From: Leuctra nigra
Taxonomy: Eukaryota; Arthropoda; Insecta; Plecoptera; Leuctridae
Assembly (NCBI GenBank): GCA_934045905.1
Contig: OW203767.1
Location: 17,921,073 to 17,985,072, forward strand
Direction of reading: 5' to 3'
DNA: 64,000 nt
This document shows positions 55,106 to 64,000 of the stretch, in pieces. The notes under the pieces were generated by a model. The model was not told where the DNA came from. It ran no database searches and saw nothing but the letters and a program-made list of their open reading frames with translations. Both the position numbers and the translations under genes were made by a program. Positions within the stretch are counted from its first letter, which is position 1. Every line of letters starts with the position of its first letter.

Positions 55106-55106
55106 T
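54608..55106. repeat. Repeat D, copy 1, ending in (CAT)n
   Basis: Similar to 57628-58262 across blocks such as CTTGGATTTGCTGAATTTTA and TAGCTTTTGAACTGAAA (here ATGGCTTTTGAACTGAAA). Ends in (CAT)n at 55064-55106. Class unknown; a microsatellite tail suggests a retroposon. Confidence 0.6.
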
Positions 55107-55657
55107 CACAAACATAAACTACCACTGATAAGCGAGCACCGATATGTGCAGCCCATCGTACCATAATCTATGAGTGACAATACTACCTATTAGCAAAGCT
55201 ATTAGGTACTCGAATAATCACTTGCAGAATAACAGAAGAGTTCAAATTGTCTTCAGAAACTGGGAAGGCAGAAAACCTTATTCACTTTAAATCCAAGGGA
55301 AGCAAAGACTTTTGAAAGTTCTCTATATAAAGTTACGTCTGTGTTTAATATTATGTATTTTCTACTTTATAATACTGAAGTATACTGAATACTTTATTCT
55401 ACTTATAATACTTATAATACTTTATAATACTTAATACTTAACATCCTGAGACTGTTGATTTACCCCTTCGCAATTTCAAATATTACAAAAACCTACCGTA
55501 TCATGAAAATATGTAATTTAGGCAAATAAAGTGGCCGTTATTTTTATGATCGTTTAAAAATTTAAATTGTGACAGCAGTAAAGGATCCAGGAAAAGGGAT
55601 GGAGAACTTGGAGAAGTTGGTTAAAATGATAATATTCATCAATTTTATCAAAATCAA

Positions 55658-55663
55658 TTTATT
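55658..55663 (-). other. Polyadenylation signal AATAAA of the cuticle gene
   Basis: TTTATT on plus reads AATAAA on minus, 35 nt past the TAA at 55698-55700. Confidence 0.65.
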
Positions 55664-55697
55664 GTACATTCACAGATAGTTGCAATGTGTTGATCAT

Positions 55698-56884
55698 TTA
55701 GAGGAAGGATGTTGCTGGAACTGGCAGAGCGACGACTGGCACGGGCAGATGTCTGCCGACGGGACGGAAGCCGTTGGCGTCAGCGACCCAAGCAAGCTCG
55801 ATGGGGGTGCCGTCGGGGGCGGTGTAGGTGAGGGTTCCTTCCTTGACGAGGACCTCGCCCTTGCCGTCAGCGCTCGGGATCAGCCTTCCCAGCTCGGTCT
55901 GGCTGATGCCATTTCCAGTCTTGTATCTGTGGAGGAGAAACAGTCAACTACTTTACCGACACGTCCAAGTGGCGCTATCTTCAGTATGGCAGTGTGATTT
56001 GAATTTGAATTATGGAATGAAATTTTCGAGCTTTTTAGGAATTTGAATAAATAGAATCAAGTTTAACGAGATGTTGATTTGTGGGAATTTTTCAAATGTA
56101 GAATATTCGATTTTAAGATTTCAAGAAGAAAACAGTTTTGGCTAGGCTTGTCAACAGTTTTGCCATCTTTAACGATAGCGGAAAATATTATGTTTTTTGT
56201 TCACAAAAAGGTAAGAAGCAAATACTCAAATATTGTAGGTATTCTGATTTGGTGAAAAGTATTACACTGGAGTGATGGCAAATGCCAATCTGGAAGAAAT
56301 GGATAGCCAGGGACTTACGACAGAGTGAAGGCTCCTGAGGGATCGCTGGTCTCCGTGCGGGAGAGCAGAGGGATGAACTTGGTGTCGGCTGCGGCAGCGG
56401 CGACCACGACGAGCAACAAGTATACCTGGAAGACACAACCAGGTTATGTTACAACACAGGGAGCAGCGAAACGCCATGGCACTTGGTCGGAATCGATTCT
56501 GTTTACTTCCATGATTTTATCAATTTTTAATATTTTAATGAAATTGGTTGTATAACTTTTACATATCAAGTACAATAATTAATAAGGTATATTTTGCTAA
56601 TTCACGTATAAGCTATTAAAAGTAAAAGTTGTTTGAAACATAATATTGTATTTGACAAAATATTATCTAGCATGAAAATATAAAATAAAGTGAGACATTA
56701 CGTTTGTTTAATTAAATTTGTATTCAGAGAAATGTTAATAAGCTTTTCTTTAGAGTTTATCGAAAGTTATGCTTAAAAATGCTGCTCTATTAAATTTACA
56801 ATCCAAGACAAAGATTATAAGCAATTAATTAATTATATTATAAGAATCAAGAGTTTAATTTGAGGTTTGACTTACGGCTTGCAT
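55698..56884 (-). CDS. RR-1 type cuticle protein, three exons, 114 aa
   Basis: Exons 56876-56884, 56319-56425 and 55698-55926; phases 0 and 2; 345 nt including stop. The first exon codes only MQA, a layout usual in insect cuticle genes. Residues 1 to ~16 (MQAVYLLLVVVAAAAA) form a signal peptide for secretion by the epidermis. The rest is a chitin-binding type 4 domain with the Rebers-Riddiford pattern: SGAFTLSYKTGNGI, EGTLTYTAPDGTPIELAWVA, then DANGFRPVGRHLPVP. The missing basic and histidine-rich flanks point to RR-1, which is associated with softer cuticle. The tail PVPVVALPVPATSFL is short. A TATA box lies upstream and AATAAA downstream. No paralogue lies in the window although such genes often cluster. 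The exact family name cannot be fixed. Confidence 0.92.
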
Positions 56885-56950
56885 GATGATTGGTAGATCT
56901 TCTGTCTCGAGCTGATGAAGAAGTGTGATTTGAACTGGACAGCTCAGCCC

Positions 56951-56957
56951 TTTTATA
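56951..56957 (-). promoter_or_regulatory. TATA box of the cuticle gene
   Basis: GGTATAAAAGGG on minus, about 70 nt upstream of the ATG. A CCAGTTC initiator-like site follows 21 nt downstream. Confidence 0.75.
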
Positions 56958-56961
56958 CCAC

Positions 56962-57627
56962 TTCTAGTCTCTAGGTACTTGTGAATAACATCCTCTTAGA
57001 CCTCTCAATGTTTTCGAGATATTTGTTATGGAAGTCAATGACAAGGACACAAGAACAGTAATAGGTAAGTGCTCTTTCAGTTGTTGTTATCTCTCTAAAA
57101 CGTGAGTTGCTTAACAGCACAAGCCACACGGTCGCTCTTGGCAAAAGCCTATGCTACACGGTCAAATGACCCCAAAATTTTCTCTCGTTTAGTTCCATCT
57201 TTTCTCAGATGGAACTGAACTGACTCAAGGTCCTGATAAATGAAGTGTAAATGTGGAAGAATCATAAAAACTATTAGCGTTGTCCACTGGCAAAGTTGCA
57301 CGCACTGAGGGCACATTTTTCGCACTGAGAAAATTCTCAGTGCAAGTCATTGCACTCAAATATTCCAAGGTGGACGCTTGAAAAATGGTTGCTGTTTATA
57401 ACCTATTTGAATCTTCAAAATGACAGTGATAGATTAATTGATTAACAATGGAAGATCTAAAACGAATTCTATGAAATTCATTGCTATTTTTAGGTTATGT
57501 TAGCACTGGAAATATCCTTGTTTTCCACTGGGGTTGCTTTTTTGCCGCACTAGTGCAGAGCATGACGTCACAGAGCAATTCTCTGCTCTCATTCAGTGCA
57601 TGCCAGAGGAAATCGCTATATGTGTTG
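56962..57627. other. Intergenic region upstream of the cuticle gene
   Basis: Contains upstream promoter sequence and parts of a MITE related to 53648 (TTTTCCACTGG..GCACTAGTGCAG near 57517-57600). No gene seen. Confidence 0.45.
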
Positions 57628-58078
57628 CTCTTGTTAGAATCAAAACAAGTGGAGTTGTGGTTACCATTGGATTTGTCAAGACATAACTACCTAACATTGC
57701 GAAATACAGGCCATTGGAGAACAAGATTGAAGTACCTAAGTGTCTAATTGTATTCACTTTTATATTTTCAATGTAGTACAGTTACTAATTTTCGATTGAC
57801 TTTGTTGAAAATGTTTCAAGCAACGGATTGAGCAGTTGACGCGAACGTAAAAACTTGGATTTGCTGAATTTTAGCTCGTTCACATAGGCTTGACGCTTGA
57901 ATTGCGCATTTAGCTTTTGAACTGAAATTTTCTACGCAGTCATTGAACTTATTTGTATAAGCCATCTTTTTTTTGTGGTTTCCCTCAATCGCGAGGCAAA
58001 TGTTGGGTAGGTTTCCCCTGGACTCTCCCTTTGCACCTAGCCCCTAATCATCATCATCAATCATCATCGTCATCGTCA

Positions 58079-58119
<41 letters not shown>

Positions 58120-58138
58120 ATCATCGTCATCGTCATCA

Positions 58139-58223
<85 letters not shown>

Positions 58224-58262
58224 TATCATCATCGTCATCGTCATCATCATCATCATCATCTC
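57628..58262. repeat. Repeat D, copy 2, ending in a (TCATCG)n microsatellite
   Basis: Homologous to 54608-55106. The tail at 58038-58262 is a 225-bp run of CATCGT hexamers interrupted by CATCAT. Long Ser and Met/Thr frames over it are repeat artefacts. Confidence 0.7.
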
Positions 58263-58946
58263 ACAATCATAATCTCACAACCATAATCTACATTTATGAT
58301 ACATATATGATAAACAAAATGAACAATTTGTGTCAGGTTTTTGTTGTTAATCAGTTCATTCACTTTCAATTTGTAAATAGAAGGCCCGCGCACACAATGC
58401 ATTATGCGGGCTCCACACTGTGTATCTTTCTTTCATTTGTAATATTGTTTTGTTTTTCCTTATACAACAACAAAAACTTGTAAAAAGAAAGACTGCCAAG
58501 ACCTTCCCGCCTAAAAGGATTGAGATCTAAAAGAAAGGTCAAGCAATAATATATTGTTGAAACTTTTTCGCACTTAAAATATGTGAAATCCTTTCACCCA
58601 GTTACTGCCGCCAAGCACAACACTATAAACCTAACGTTGTGCCCAAATTCAAAGACAAAAATCTATGCGAACCATTACTGTAAACTTACCCAAAATTATA
58701 AAAATTAAAAGCGATAAATACAAATTCTTCAAAATGTATTTAAAAACAAAATACGTGTTTTTAATTAATTCAAAACACAACTTAAAAAAAATATATATAA
58801 AAATAAAGCTGGGCGCATTGTGTCACGATGATAAGAAACATAAGACAACAAGCAACAAAAGAAAGAAGATGACGATAAAGGAGCCGAAGAAAGACAGAAA
58901 GTAGGAAGAAGATAGAAGAAGTCTACATGGTCGGTGTAAATTCAAT
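58263..58946. other. AT-rich region without recognised features
   Basis: GCCCGCGCACACAATGCATTATGCGGGC near 58383 is a small imperfect palindrome. Lysine-rich open frames near 58665-58904 have no family likeness. No gene called. Confidence 0.4.
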
Positions 58947-60033
58947 CCCAGAAAAAACACTCCGTGTAAAAAAGGCAGCCAAGCCAAGTCTCTTTACTTT
59001 AAAAAAATTCAACACCGAAAAGGAGTGATATCAAAAAAGGAGCCAAGTCAATGACATTTTCCAAATATTTAATCGTATTTTTTTAATAAAAGTATAAACA
59101 CCGAGAAATACTTTACAAAAGGACTTGGCGCATCGTTTTTTTAAAGACATCATTCTATACTAAAAGTGGAAAGAAATTAAAAGTAGGTACATTTTCCTCT
59201 TTTTGTTGGAGCCAGAATATATGAATCAAGCTACTTTTAGTAATGGTTATTTTATAGTTTTGTCAATGGCGATAGAAGAAAGATTTCATGCTGTAATAGA
59301 TAAGTAATGTAAGGGTGGAAGAATTAAATAACAATTGGTTGTGGGCTCATTTATATTTTTATAGCACTGTTAATATGGTGATATTAGAAGGGTATCTTTT
59401 CATAATTTGATCTTGACTGAAGGAAATCATGAAACGTTGTCAAATAATTACTAACTATCTACGGAACACTATTATATATTTTTGAAGTGTCAAGTGTTAA
59501 AGTTAAATTTTTTAATATAAATTCAATGTCACGTTACTGTGTACTTTGTGAAATGTATTGTTATAAAACGTGGATTAATAGAAATTTATTTCATGTTGAG
59601 AAGGTATAACGCATTAGACTTAATTATGTTGACCACGAAACAATATTACAAAGATAACTAGATTGTGTATTTATTACAAACATAGGCAACAAGTTTCATC
59701 GTGTACAAATACAAATAGAAAATATTTTACATAGGTTTGTACAATATGTAATTGAAAGATGTTTCCCTATTATTCTAAAAATTCTAAATGACGGTTGTAC
59801 CTATATAAATGAGATATGATTATGAGTAGAAAAATATCTTTAAAAGAACGATGCGCCAAGTCCTTTTGTAAAGTATTTCTCGGTGTTTATACTTTTATTT
59901 AAAAAATACGATTAAATATTTGGAAAATGTCATTGACTTGGCTCCTTTTTTGAAATCACTCCTTTTCGGTGTTGAATTTTTTTAAAGTAAAGAGACTTGG
60001 CTGCCTTTTTTACACGGAGTGTTTTTTCTGGGA
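58947..60033. repeat. Large foldback, 1.09 kb, of Z copy 3
   Basis: CCCAGAAAAAACACTCCGTG at the left and CACGGAGTGTTTTTTCTGGG at the right; near-perfect arms of about 200 bp (TTGGCGCATCG / CGATGCGCCAAG at the inner ends) enclose about 680 bp of AT-rich unique sequence without coding potential. Confidence 0.85.
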
Positions 60034-60180
60034 TATCACTTCTTTTGTTAGTTTATTCATACAGCTTGATGCACATGTCGGAGCAAGGACTAATTTCTTT
60101 AAAAAAAATACGCCTCAACTGATTTGGTTACTAAGAAAAGTTTCATTTGGTATAAGATTAAAATGATTATCCAAGAAGAA

Positions 60181-61167
60181 TAGCTAAGTTTCGTTACAAT
60201 CGATCCAACCGTTTTCGATATATGACGTCACTTCCGGTTTTGAAATAGCGGCCGAAAATAATGTCGTCTTGAATTCATAATTATAAGTCCTACATAATTG
60301 CATAATTTGGTTGCAATCGGTACAGCCGTTTTCGATATATGACGCCACTTCCGGTTTTGAAATGGCGGCCGAAAATAATGTCGTCTTGAATTCATAATTG
60401 TTAGTCCTAAATATTTCCAAAATTTGGTTGCAATCGGTACAGCCGTTTTCGATATATGACGTCACTTCCGGTTTTAACAATGGCGGCCGAATATAATATT
60501 GTATTTAATTCATAATTATTAGTCCTACGTATTTCCAAAATTTGATTGCAATCGGTACAGCCGTTTTCGATATATGACGTCACTTCCGGTTTTAACAATG
60601 GCGGCCGAAAATTATGTAGTCTTTATTCATAATTATTAGTCCTACACATTTCCAAATATTAATTGCAATCGGTACAGCTGTTTTTTTATATATTACGTCA
60701 CTTCCGGTTTTAACAATGGCGGCCGAAAATATTGTCATCCTGAATTCATAATTATTTGTCCTACATAATTACATAATTAGGTTGCAATCTGTACAGCCGT
60801 TTTCGATGTATGACGTCACTTCCGGTTTTAACAATGGCGGCCGAAAATAATGCCGTCCACAATTCATAATTATTAGTCCAACACATTTCTTAAATTTGGT
60901 TGCAATCGGTACAGCCGTTTTCGATATATGATGTCACTTCCGGTTTTAACAATGGCGGCCGAAATTGATGTCGTATTTAATTCATAATTATAAGTCCTAC
61001 ATAATTACATAATTTAGTTGCAATCCGTACAGCCGTTTTCGATATATGACGTCACTCCCGGTTTTAACAATGGTGGCCGAAAATAATGTCAACTTGAATT
61101 CATAATTATTAGTCCTACACATTTCCAAAATTTGGTTGCAATCGGTAGAGCCGTTTTCGATATATGA
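60181..61167. repeat. 118-bp tandem array with CRE/ETS/YY1-like sites
   Basis: Eight units plus a truncated ninth; the core TATGACGTCACTTCCGGTTT recurs at 60224, 60341, 60459, 60577, 60694, 60812, 60930 and 61048 with few changes, so spacing is 117-118 bp. Each core is followed by AATGGCGGCCGAAA (first unit AATAGCGGCC, one unit AATGGTGGCC). Confidence 0.92.
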
Positions 61168-61173
61168 AAATAT

Positions 61174-61428
61174 GAAAATATGTTAAGATCGATTGTGTAA
61201 AAATTTCAATCAATATTAATATATGGAACGAAAGTTATGGAATCTTGAAGTTCGTTCAGCTTGAAAACAGAATAGTGGGGAAAAAATTCACTTTTATAAC
61301 GTGTGTAATAAAAGTTTAGAAATAATCTACATATTCTGATTTTACGCTCAACTTCAAGATTCCATAATTTTTGTTCCATTCATTCATATTGATTGACATT
61401 TTTACACTATCGATCTCAACATATTTTC
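61174..61428. repeat. Foldback of ~80-bp arms
   Basis: GAAAATATGTTAAGATCGAT pairs with ATCGATCTCAACATATTTTC; inner arms share TATGGAATCTTGAAGTT / AACTTCAAGATTCCATA. It starts where the 118-bp array stops. Confidence 0.75.
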
Positions 61429-61474
61429 AATATAATTTGACATTTTCAGCTTGAATATATTATATATTATTTTA

Positions 61475-61750
61475 CCGGGTGGCGCAAAAAACTTAGTTTT
61501 CAAGAAACAACGTCCCGGCCATATGAAGTTGCCCGCGCTCTTTTTGAGCTCCGTATAATCAATTTTTTGACAACCAAATTTTACACCAACAGGCTTTTGT
61601 CCTATAATAGTAATGTTTTTGAAACTTGCACTTATTAAATTTTGGTATGTTTTCTAATATGATATGACGTATACAAATATGAGAATCCTATCTTATAATA
61701 GTTTCGATATAGTGACCTCTCAATCAGGGTGATTTTTTTGCGCCACCCAG
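61475..61750. mobile_element. Tc1/mariner-type MITE flanked by TA, 276 bp
   Basis: CCGGGTGGCGCAAAAAA and TTTTTTGCGCCACCCAG ends with TA on both sides. Non-coding. Confidence 0.78.
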
Positions 61751-61782
61751 TATAATAATATACCTTTCTTGCGGGAAGACGT

Positions 61783-61880
61783 TAACTGGACTAAATTTAG
61801 ACTAGTCTAAATTTAGACTAGTCTAAAATTAGTCCAGTTTTCAGTTCAATTTAGACTAGTCTAAAATTAGACTAGTCTAA
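61783..61880. repeat. Cluster of TTTAGACTAGTCTAAA palindromes
   Basis: Four overlapping or adjacent copies of TTTAGACTAGTCTAAA within 100 bp, with AACTGGACTAA / TTAGTCCAGTT as an outer inverted pair. The TTTAGAC core is the same word that starts the satellite subunits downstream. Confidence 0.75.
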
Positions 61881-61939
61881 AAAACAAGTCATGCAGATAT
61901 GATTTTGGACATAGCTGTACAAGGAGGAGCTTAGATCAG

Positions 61940-63258
61940 TCACTCTTTGGGCGAGTTTTTAGGCGAGTTTTTATCACGGAATACAAGATCTAGGCCAGGT
62001 TATGTCACCCAATCAAAAGTTTAGACCAGTTTTAAAACACAGAAATCAACTTTTAGACCAGTTTATATCGCAAAATAGAAAATTTAGGCGAGTTTTTTTC
62101 ACCCAAACAAAAGTTTAGACCAGTTTTTAATCACAAAATTCACTTTTAGACCAGTTTCTATATCAAAATAGCAAATTTAGGCGAGTTTTTTTTTACCAAA
62201 TCAAAAGCTTAGACCAGTTTTAAAACACAAAAATACGCTTTTAGACCAGTTTGTATCGCAAAATAGAAAATTTAGGCGAGTTTTTTTCACCCAAACAAAA
62301 GTTTAGACCCGTTTTTAATCACAAAAATCAGCTTTTAGACCAGTTTATATAGCAAAAAAAATTTAGGCGAGTTTATTTTACCAAATCAAAAGTTTAGACC
62401 AGTTTTAAAACACAGAAATACACTTTTAGACCAGATTATATCGCAAAATAGAAAATTTAGGCGAGTTTTTTTTTACCAAATCAAAATTTTAGACCAGTTT
62501 TAAAACACAGAAATCAACTTTTAGACCAGTATATATCGCAAAATAGAAAATTAAGGCGAGTTTTTTTCACCCAAACAAAAGTTTAGACCAGTTTTTAATC
62601 ACAAAAATCAGCTTTTAGACCAGTTTATATCGCAAAATAGAAAATTTAGGCGAGTTTATTTTACCAAATCAAAAGTTTAGACCTGTTTTAAAACACAGAA
62701 ATACACTTTTAGACCAGATTATATCGCAAAATAGAAAATTTAGGCGAGTTTTTTTCCACCCTAACAAAAGTTTAGACCAGTTTTTTATCACAAAAATCAG
62801 CTTTTAGACCAGTTTATATCGCAAAATAGAAAATTTAGGCGAGTTTTTTTTTACCAAATCAAAATTTTAGACCAGTTTTAAAACACAGAAATCAACTTTT
62901 AGACCAGTTTATATCGCAAAATAGAAAATTTAGGCGAGTTTTTTTCACCCAAACAAAAGTTTAGACCAGTTTTTAATCACAAAATCAGCTTTTAGACCAG
63001 TTTATATCGCAAAATAGAAAATTTAGGCGAGTTTATTTTACCAAATCAAAAGCTTAGACCAGTTTTAAAACACAGAAATACACTTTTAGACCAGATTATA
63101 TCGCAAAATAGAAAATTTAGGCGAGTTTTTTTCACCCTAACAAAAGTTTAGACCAGTTTTTAATCACAAAAATTAGCTTTTAGACCAGTTTATATCGCAA
63201 AATAGAACATTTAGGCGAGTTTTTTTTTACCAAATCAAAAGTTTAGACCAGTTTTAAA
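61940..63258. repeat. 94-bp satellite, about 13 monomers of three ~31-bp subunits
   Basis: TTTAGGCGAGTTT recurs about every 94 bp from 62085 to 63210. Each monomer has two TTTAGACCAG subunits and one TTTAGGCGAG subunit. Monomers alternate between CACCCAAACAAAAG and TACCAAATCAAAAG variants, giving a ~188-bp higher-order unit. Confidence 0.9.
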
Positions 63259-63261
63259 ATA

Positions 63262-63540
63262 CATGAGTGAGTTTGATCAGAATAATCGAAGACCGTTTAC
63301 ATTTTTCAGCCTATCAGGAGATATTTATTTAAAATTTAACCAATAAATGGATTTCAAAAAAATTAGGGTCTGCAAAAAGAGAAGGTTGGTTTTACATGTG
63401 TTCAAAATTTCAGATCGATAGGTGAAACGGTGCGACCTGTGTATCGGCTTTTAGCAGAAAAAACAAAAACAAATACAAAAACAAAACAGAGGTCCGTGCC
63501 AAAAGAGCCAAAAGGAGACGCTCGCTTCGCTCGCTCAAAA
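63262..63540. mobile_element. K-like repeat tail after the satellite
   Basis: TTTGATCAGAATAATCGAAG, CAAAATTTCAGATCGATAGG, AGAGGTCCGTGCCAAAAGAG and the end GACGCTCGCTTCGCTCGCTC match 53790-54020 and the K family. Confidence 0.6.
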
Positions 63541-63740
63541 ATTCTAATCGTATCCTTTTTTTCTTCCAAGATGGCGGTTTTCGGTTTTTTTGTTTTCTTA
63601 TTTTCAAATTCCATGATCCAATTTTTGTGGGCCAATTTTTTCAGAATTTTTTTTAAGCCGTCGATTTAGCTTTCGCCCCCGCCCCCAGCTAGGGTTGCGA
63701 GGTTGGAACCATGACTTTTCATACATCTAAAAAAATCATG

Positions 63741-63835
63741 CTAATGGCCTAAAAGTTGATTTTTGTGTTTAAAAACTGGTTTATGACTTTTATTTTGGTG
63801 AATAAAACTCGCCTAAAATTTCTATGTGATATAAA
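63741..63835 (-). repeat. Isolated inverted satellite monomer
   Basis: Reverse complement reads ...TTTTAGGCGAGTTTTATTCACC..AAACCAGTTTTTAAACAC.. like a diverged monomer of 61940-63258. It lies 480 bp beyond the array in the opposite orientation. Confidence 0.65.
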
Positions 63836-63926
63836 CTGTATATATATATGTATTCTTTGATGCTTTCGAAGCCGCTCATTATAATAATCAATATTTTTCG
63901 GTAATGCTTCGTTTATTCCACAGTTA

Positions 63927-63977
63927 AATATACAACGTTTCGCCAGGCTCCTGCCTGGCTTCTTCAGGTATATTACA
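63927..63977. repeat. Hairpin with GCCAGGC / GCCTGGC stem near the window edge
   Basis: AATATAC..TGAAGAAGCCAGGC on minus pairs with GCCTGGC..GTATATT, loop AGGA. The motif GCCTGGCGAAACGTTG on minus is common at ends of some retroelements. The element runs off the window. Confidence 0.45.
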
Positions 63978-64000
63978 AATTAATAAACTAAAAAACACAG

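Larger units (their letters stand above)
53111..55657. other. Intergenic region between Tpr and the cuticle gene, repeats only
   Basis: Contains the foldback 53248-53441, a MITE at 53648, a K-like tail with an AAAC microsatellite, a CpG-richer patch near 54260-54420 and the repeat 54608-55106. No gene can be supported; a short K-like fragment (TGATAAGCGAGCACCGA) lies near 55127. Confidence 0.5.
58947..61167. mobile_element. Z element, copy 3, opposite orientation
   Basis: Foldback 58947-60033 is followed by GATATCAC..TTAGTTTATTC, the reverse complement of the sequence that joins array to foldback in copies 1 and 2, and then by the 118-bp array. The palindromic left end of Z is not found here; the array breaks off at 61167. 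Confidence 0.7.

Noticed and set aside
58044..58483. Long serine-rich (plus) and Met/Thr-rich (minus) open frames
   Set aside because: They are translations of the TCATCG microsatellite and have no start context, splice signals or family likeness.
60184..60598. Repeating protein frames (KPEVTSYIENGCTDCNQ) over the 118-bp array
   Set aside because: The frame arises from the array itself (118 is not a multiple of 3), breaks between units and has no known counterpart.
60181..61167. CRISPR-like array
   Set aside because: The 118-bp repeat is continuous tandem DNA without short repeat-spacer structure, and the window is eukaryotic.
63927..63977. Possible hammerhead ribozyme: CTGAAGA, a GCCAGGC/GCCTGGC stem, then GAAAC on minus
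   Set aside because: The sequence 5' of CTGAAGA pairs directly with the sequence 3' of GAAAC, giving one continuous hairpin. A hammerhead needs these strands in different stems and a cleavage triplet; there is also an extra A before stem II.

Overview
The window is nuclear DNA from an arthropod, most probably a non-dipteran insect. Evidence: GT-AG spliced genes, an RR-1 chitin-binding cuticle protein, an AT-rich background and many TIR, LTR and foldback elements. I cannot name the species from sequence alone. Every host gene I can support lies on the minus strand.

Layout. (1) 761-2154 holds an ABHD11-like alpha/beta hydrolase in two coding exons. (2) 4110-53029 is one very large gene, Tpr/Megator, the coiled-coil scaffold of the nuclear pore basket. 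I assembled 34 coding exons; every junction keeps phase and the sum is 7,422 nt (2,473 aa plus stop). All introns follow GT-AG except one GC-AG intron. (3) A complete intronless ubiquitin-activating enzyme E1 of the UBA1 type (33720-36704, 994 aa) sits inside a 7 kb Tpr intron on the same strand and looks like an old, still intact retrogene. (4) 55698-56884 is a small three-exon RR-1 cuticle protein with a TATA box and an AATAAA signal. (5) From 57 kb to the end I see no genes, only repeats.

Mobile DNA fills the introns and the 3' third. There are nine hAT-type elements with 8-bp target duplications (eight exact, one with a single mismatch), Harbinger-like MITEs flanked by TTA, Tc1/mariner-type MITEs flanked by TA, and many hairpin elements. 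An 889-bp direct duplication brackets a scrambled Ty3/gypsy fragment: an LTR and tRNA-Lys-type primer site on plus, then a truncated pol on minus.

The most unusual object is a composite repeat, here called Z, present three times (22.4-24.3, 27.3-30.7 and 58.9-61.2 kb). Two copies carry a short palindromic left end; all have a central tandem array and a large foldback hairpin at the other end. Each array unit carries an ATGGCGGC (YY1/Pho-like) site, a CCGGAAGT (ETS-like) site and a TGACGTCA (CRE) site side by side. The last 2 kb hold a separate 94-bp satellite built from three ~31-bp subunits.

The genes are functionally unrelated: a lipid/ester hydrolase, a nuclear pore protein, a ubiquitin E1 and a cuticle protein. 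No operon-like logic should be read into their order.
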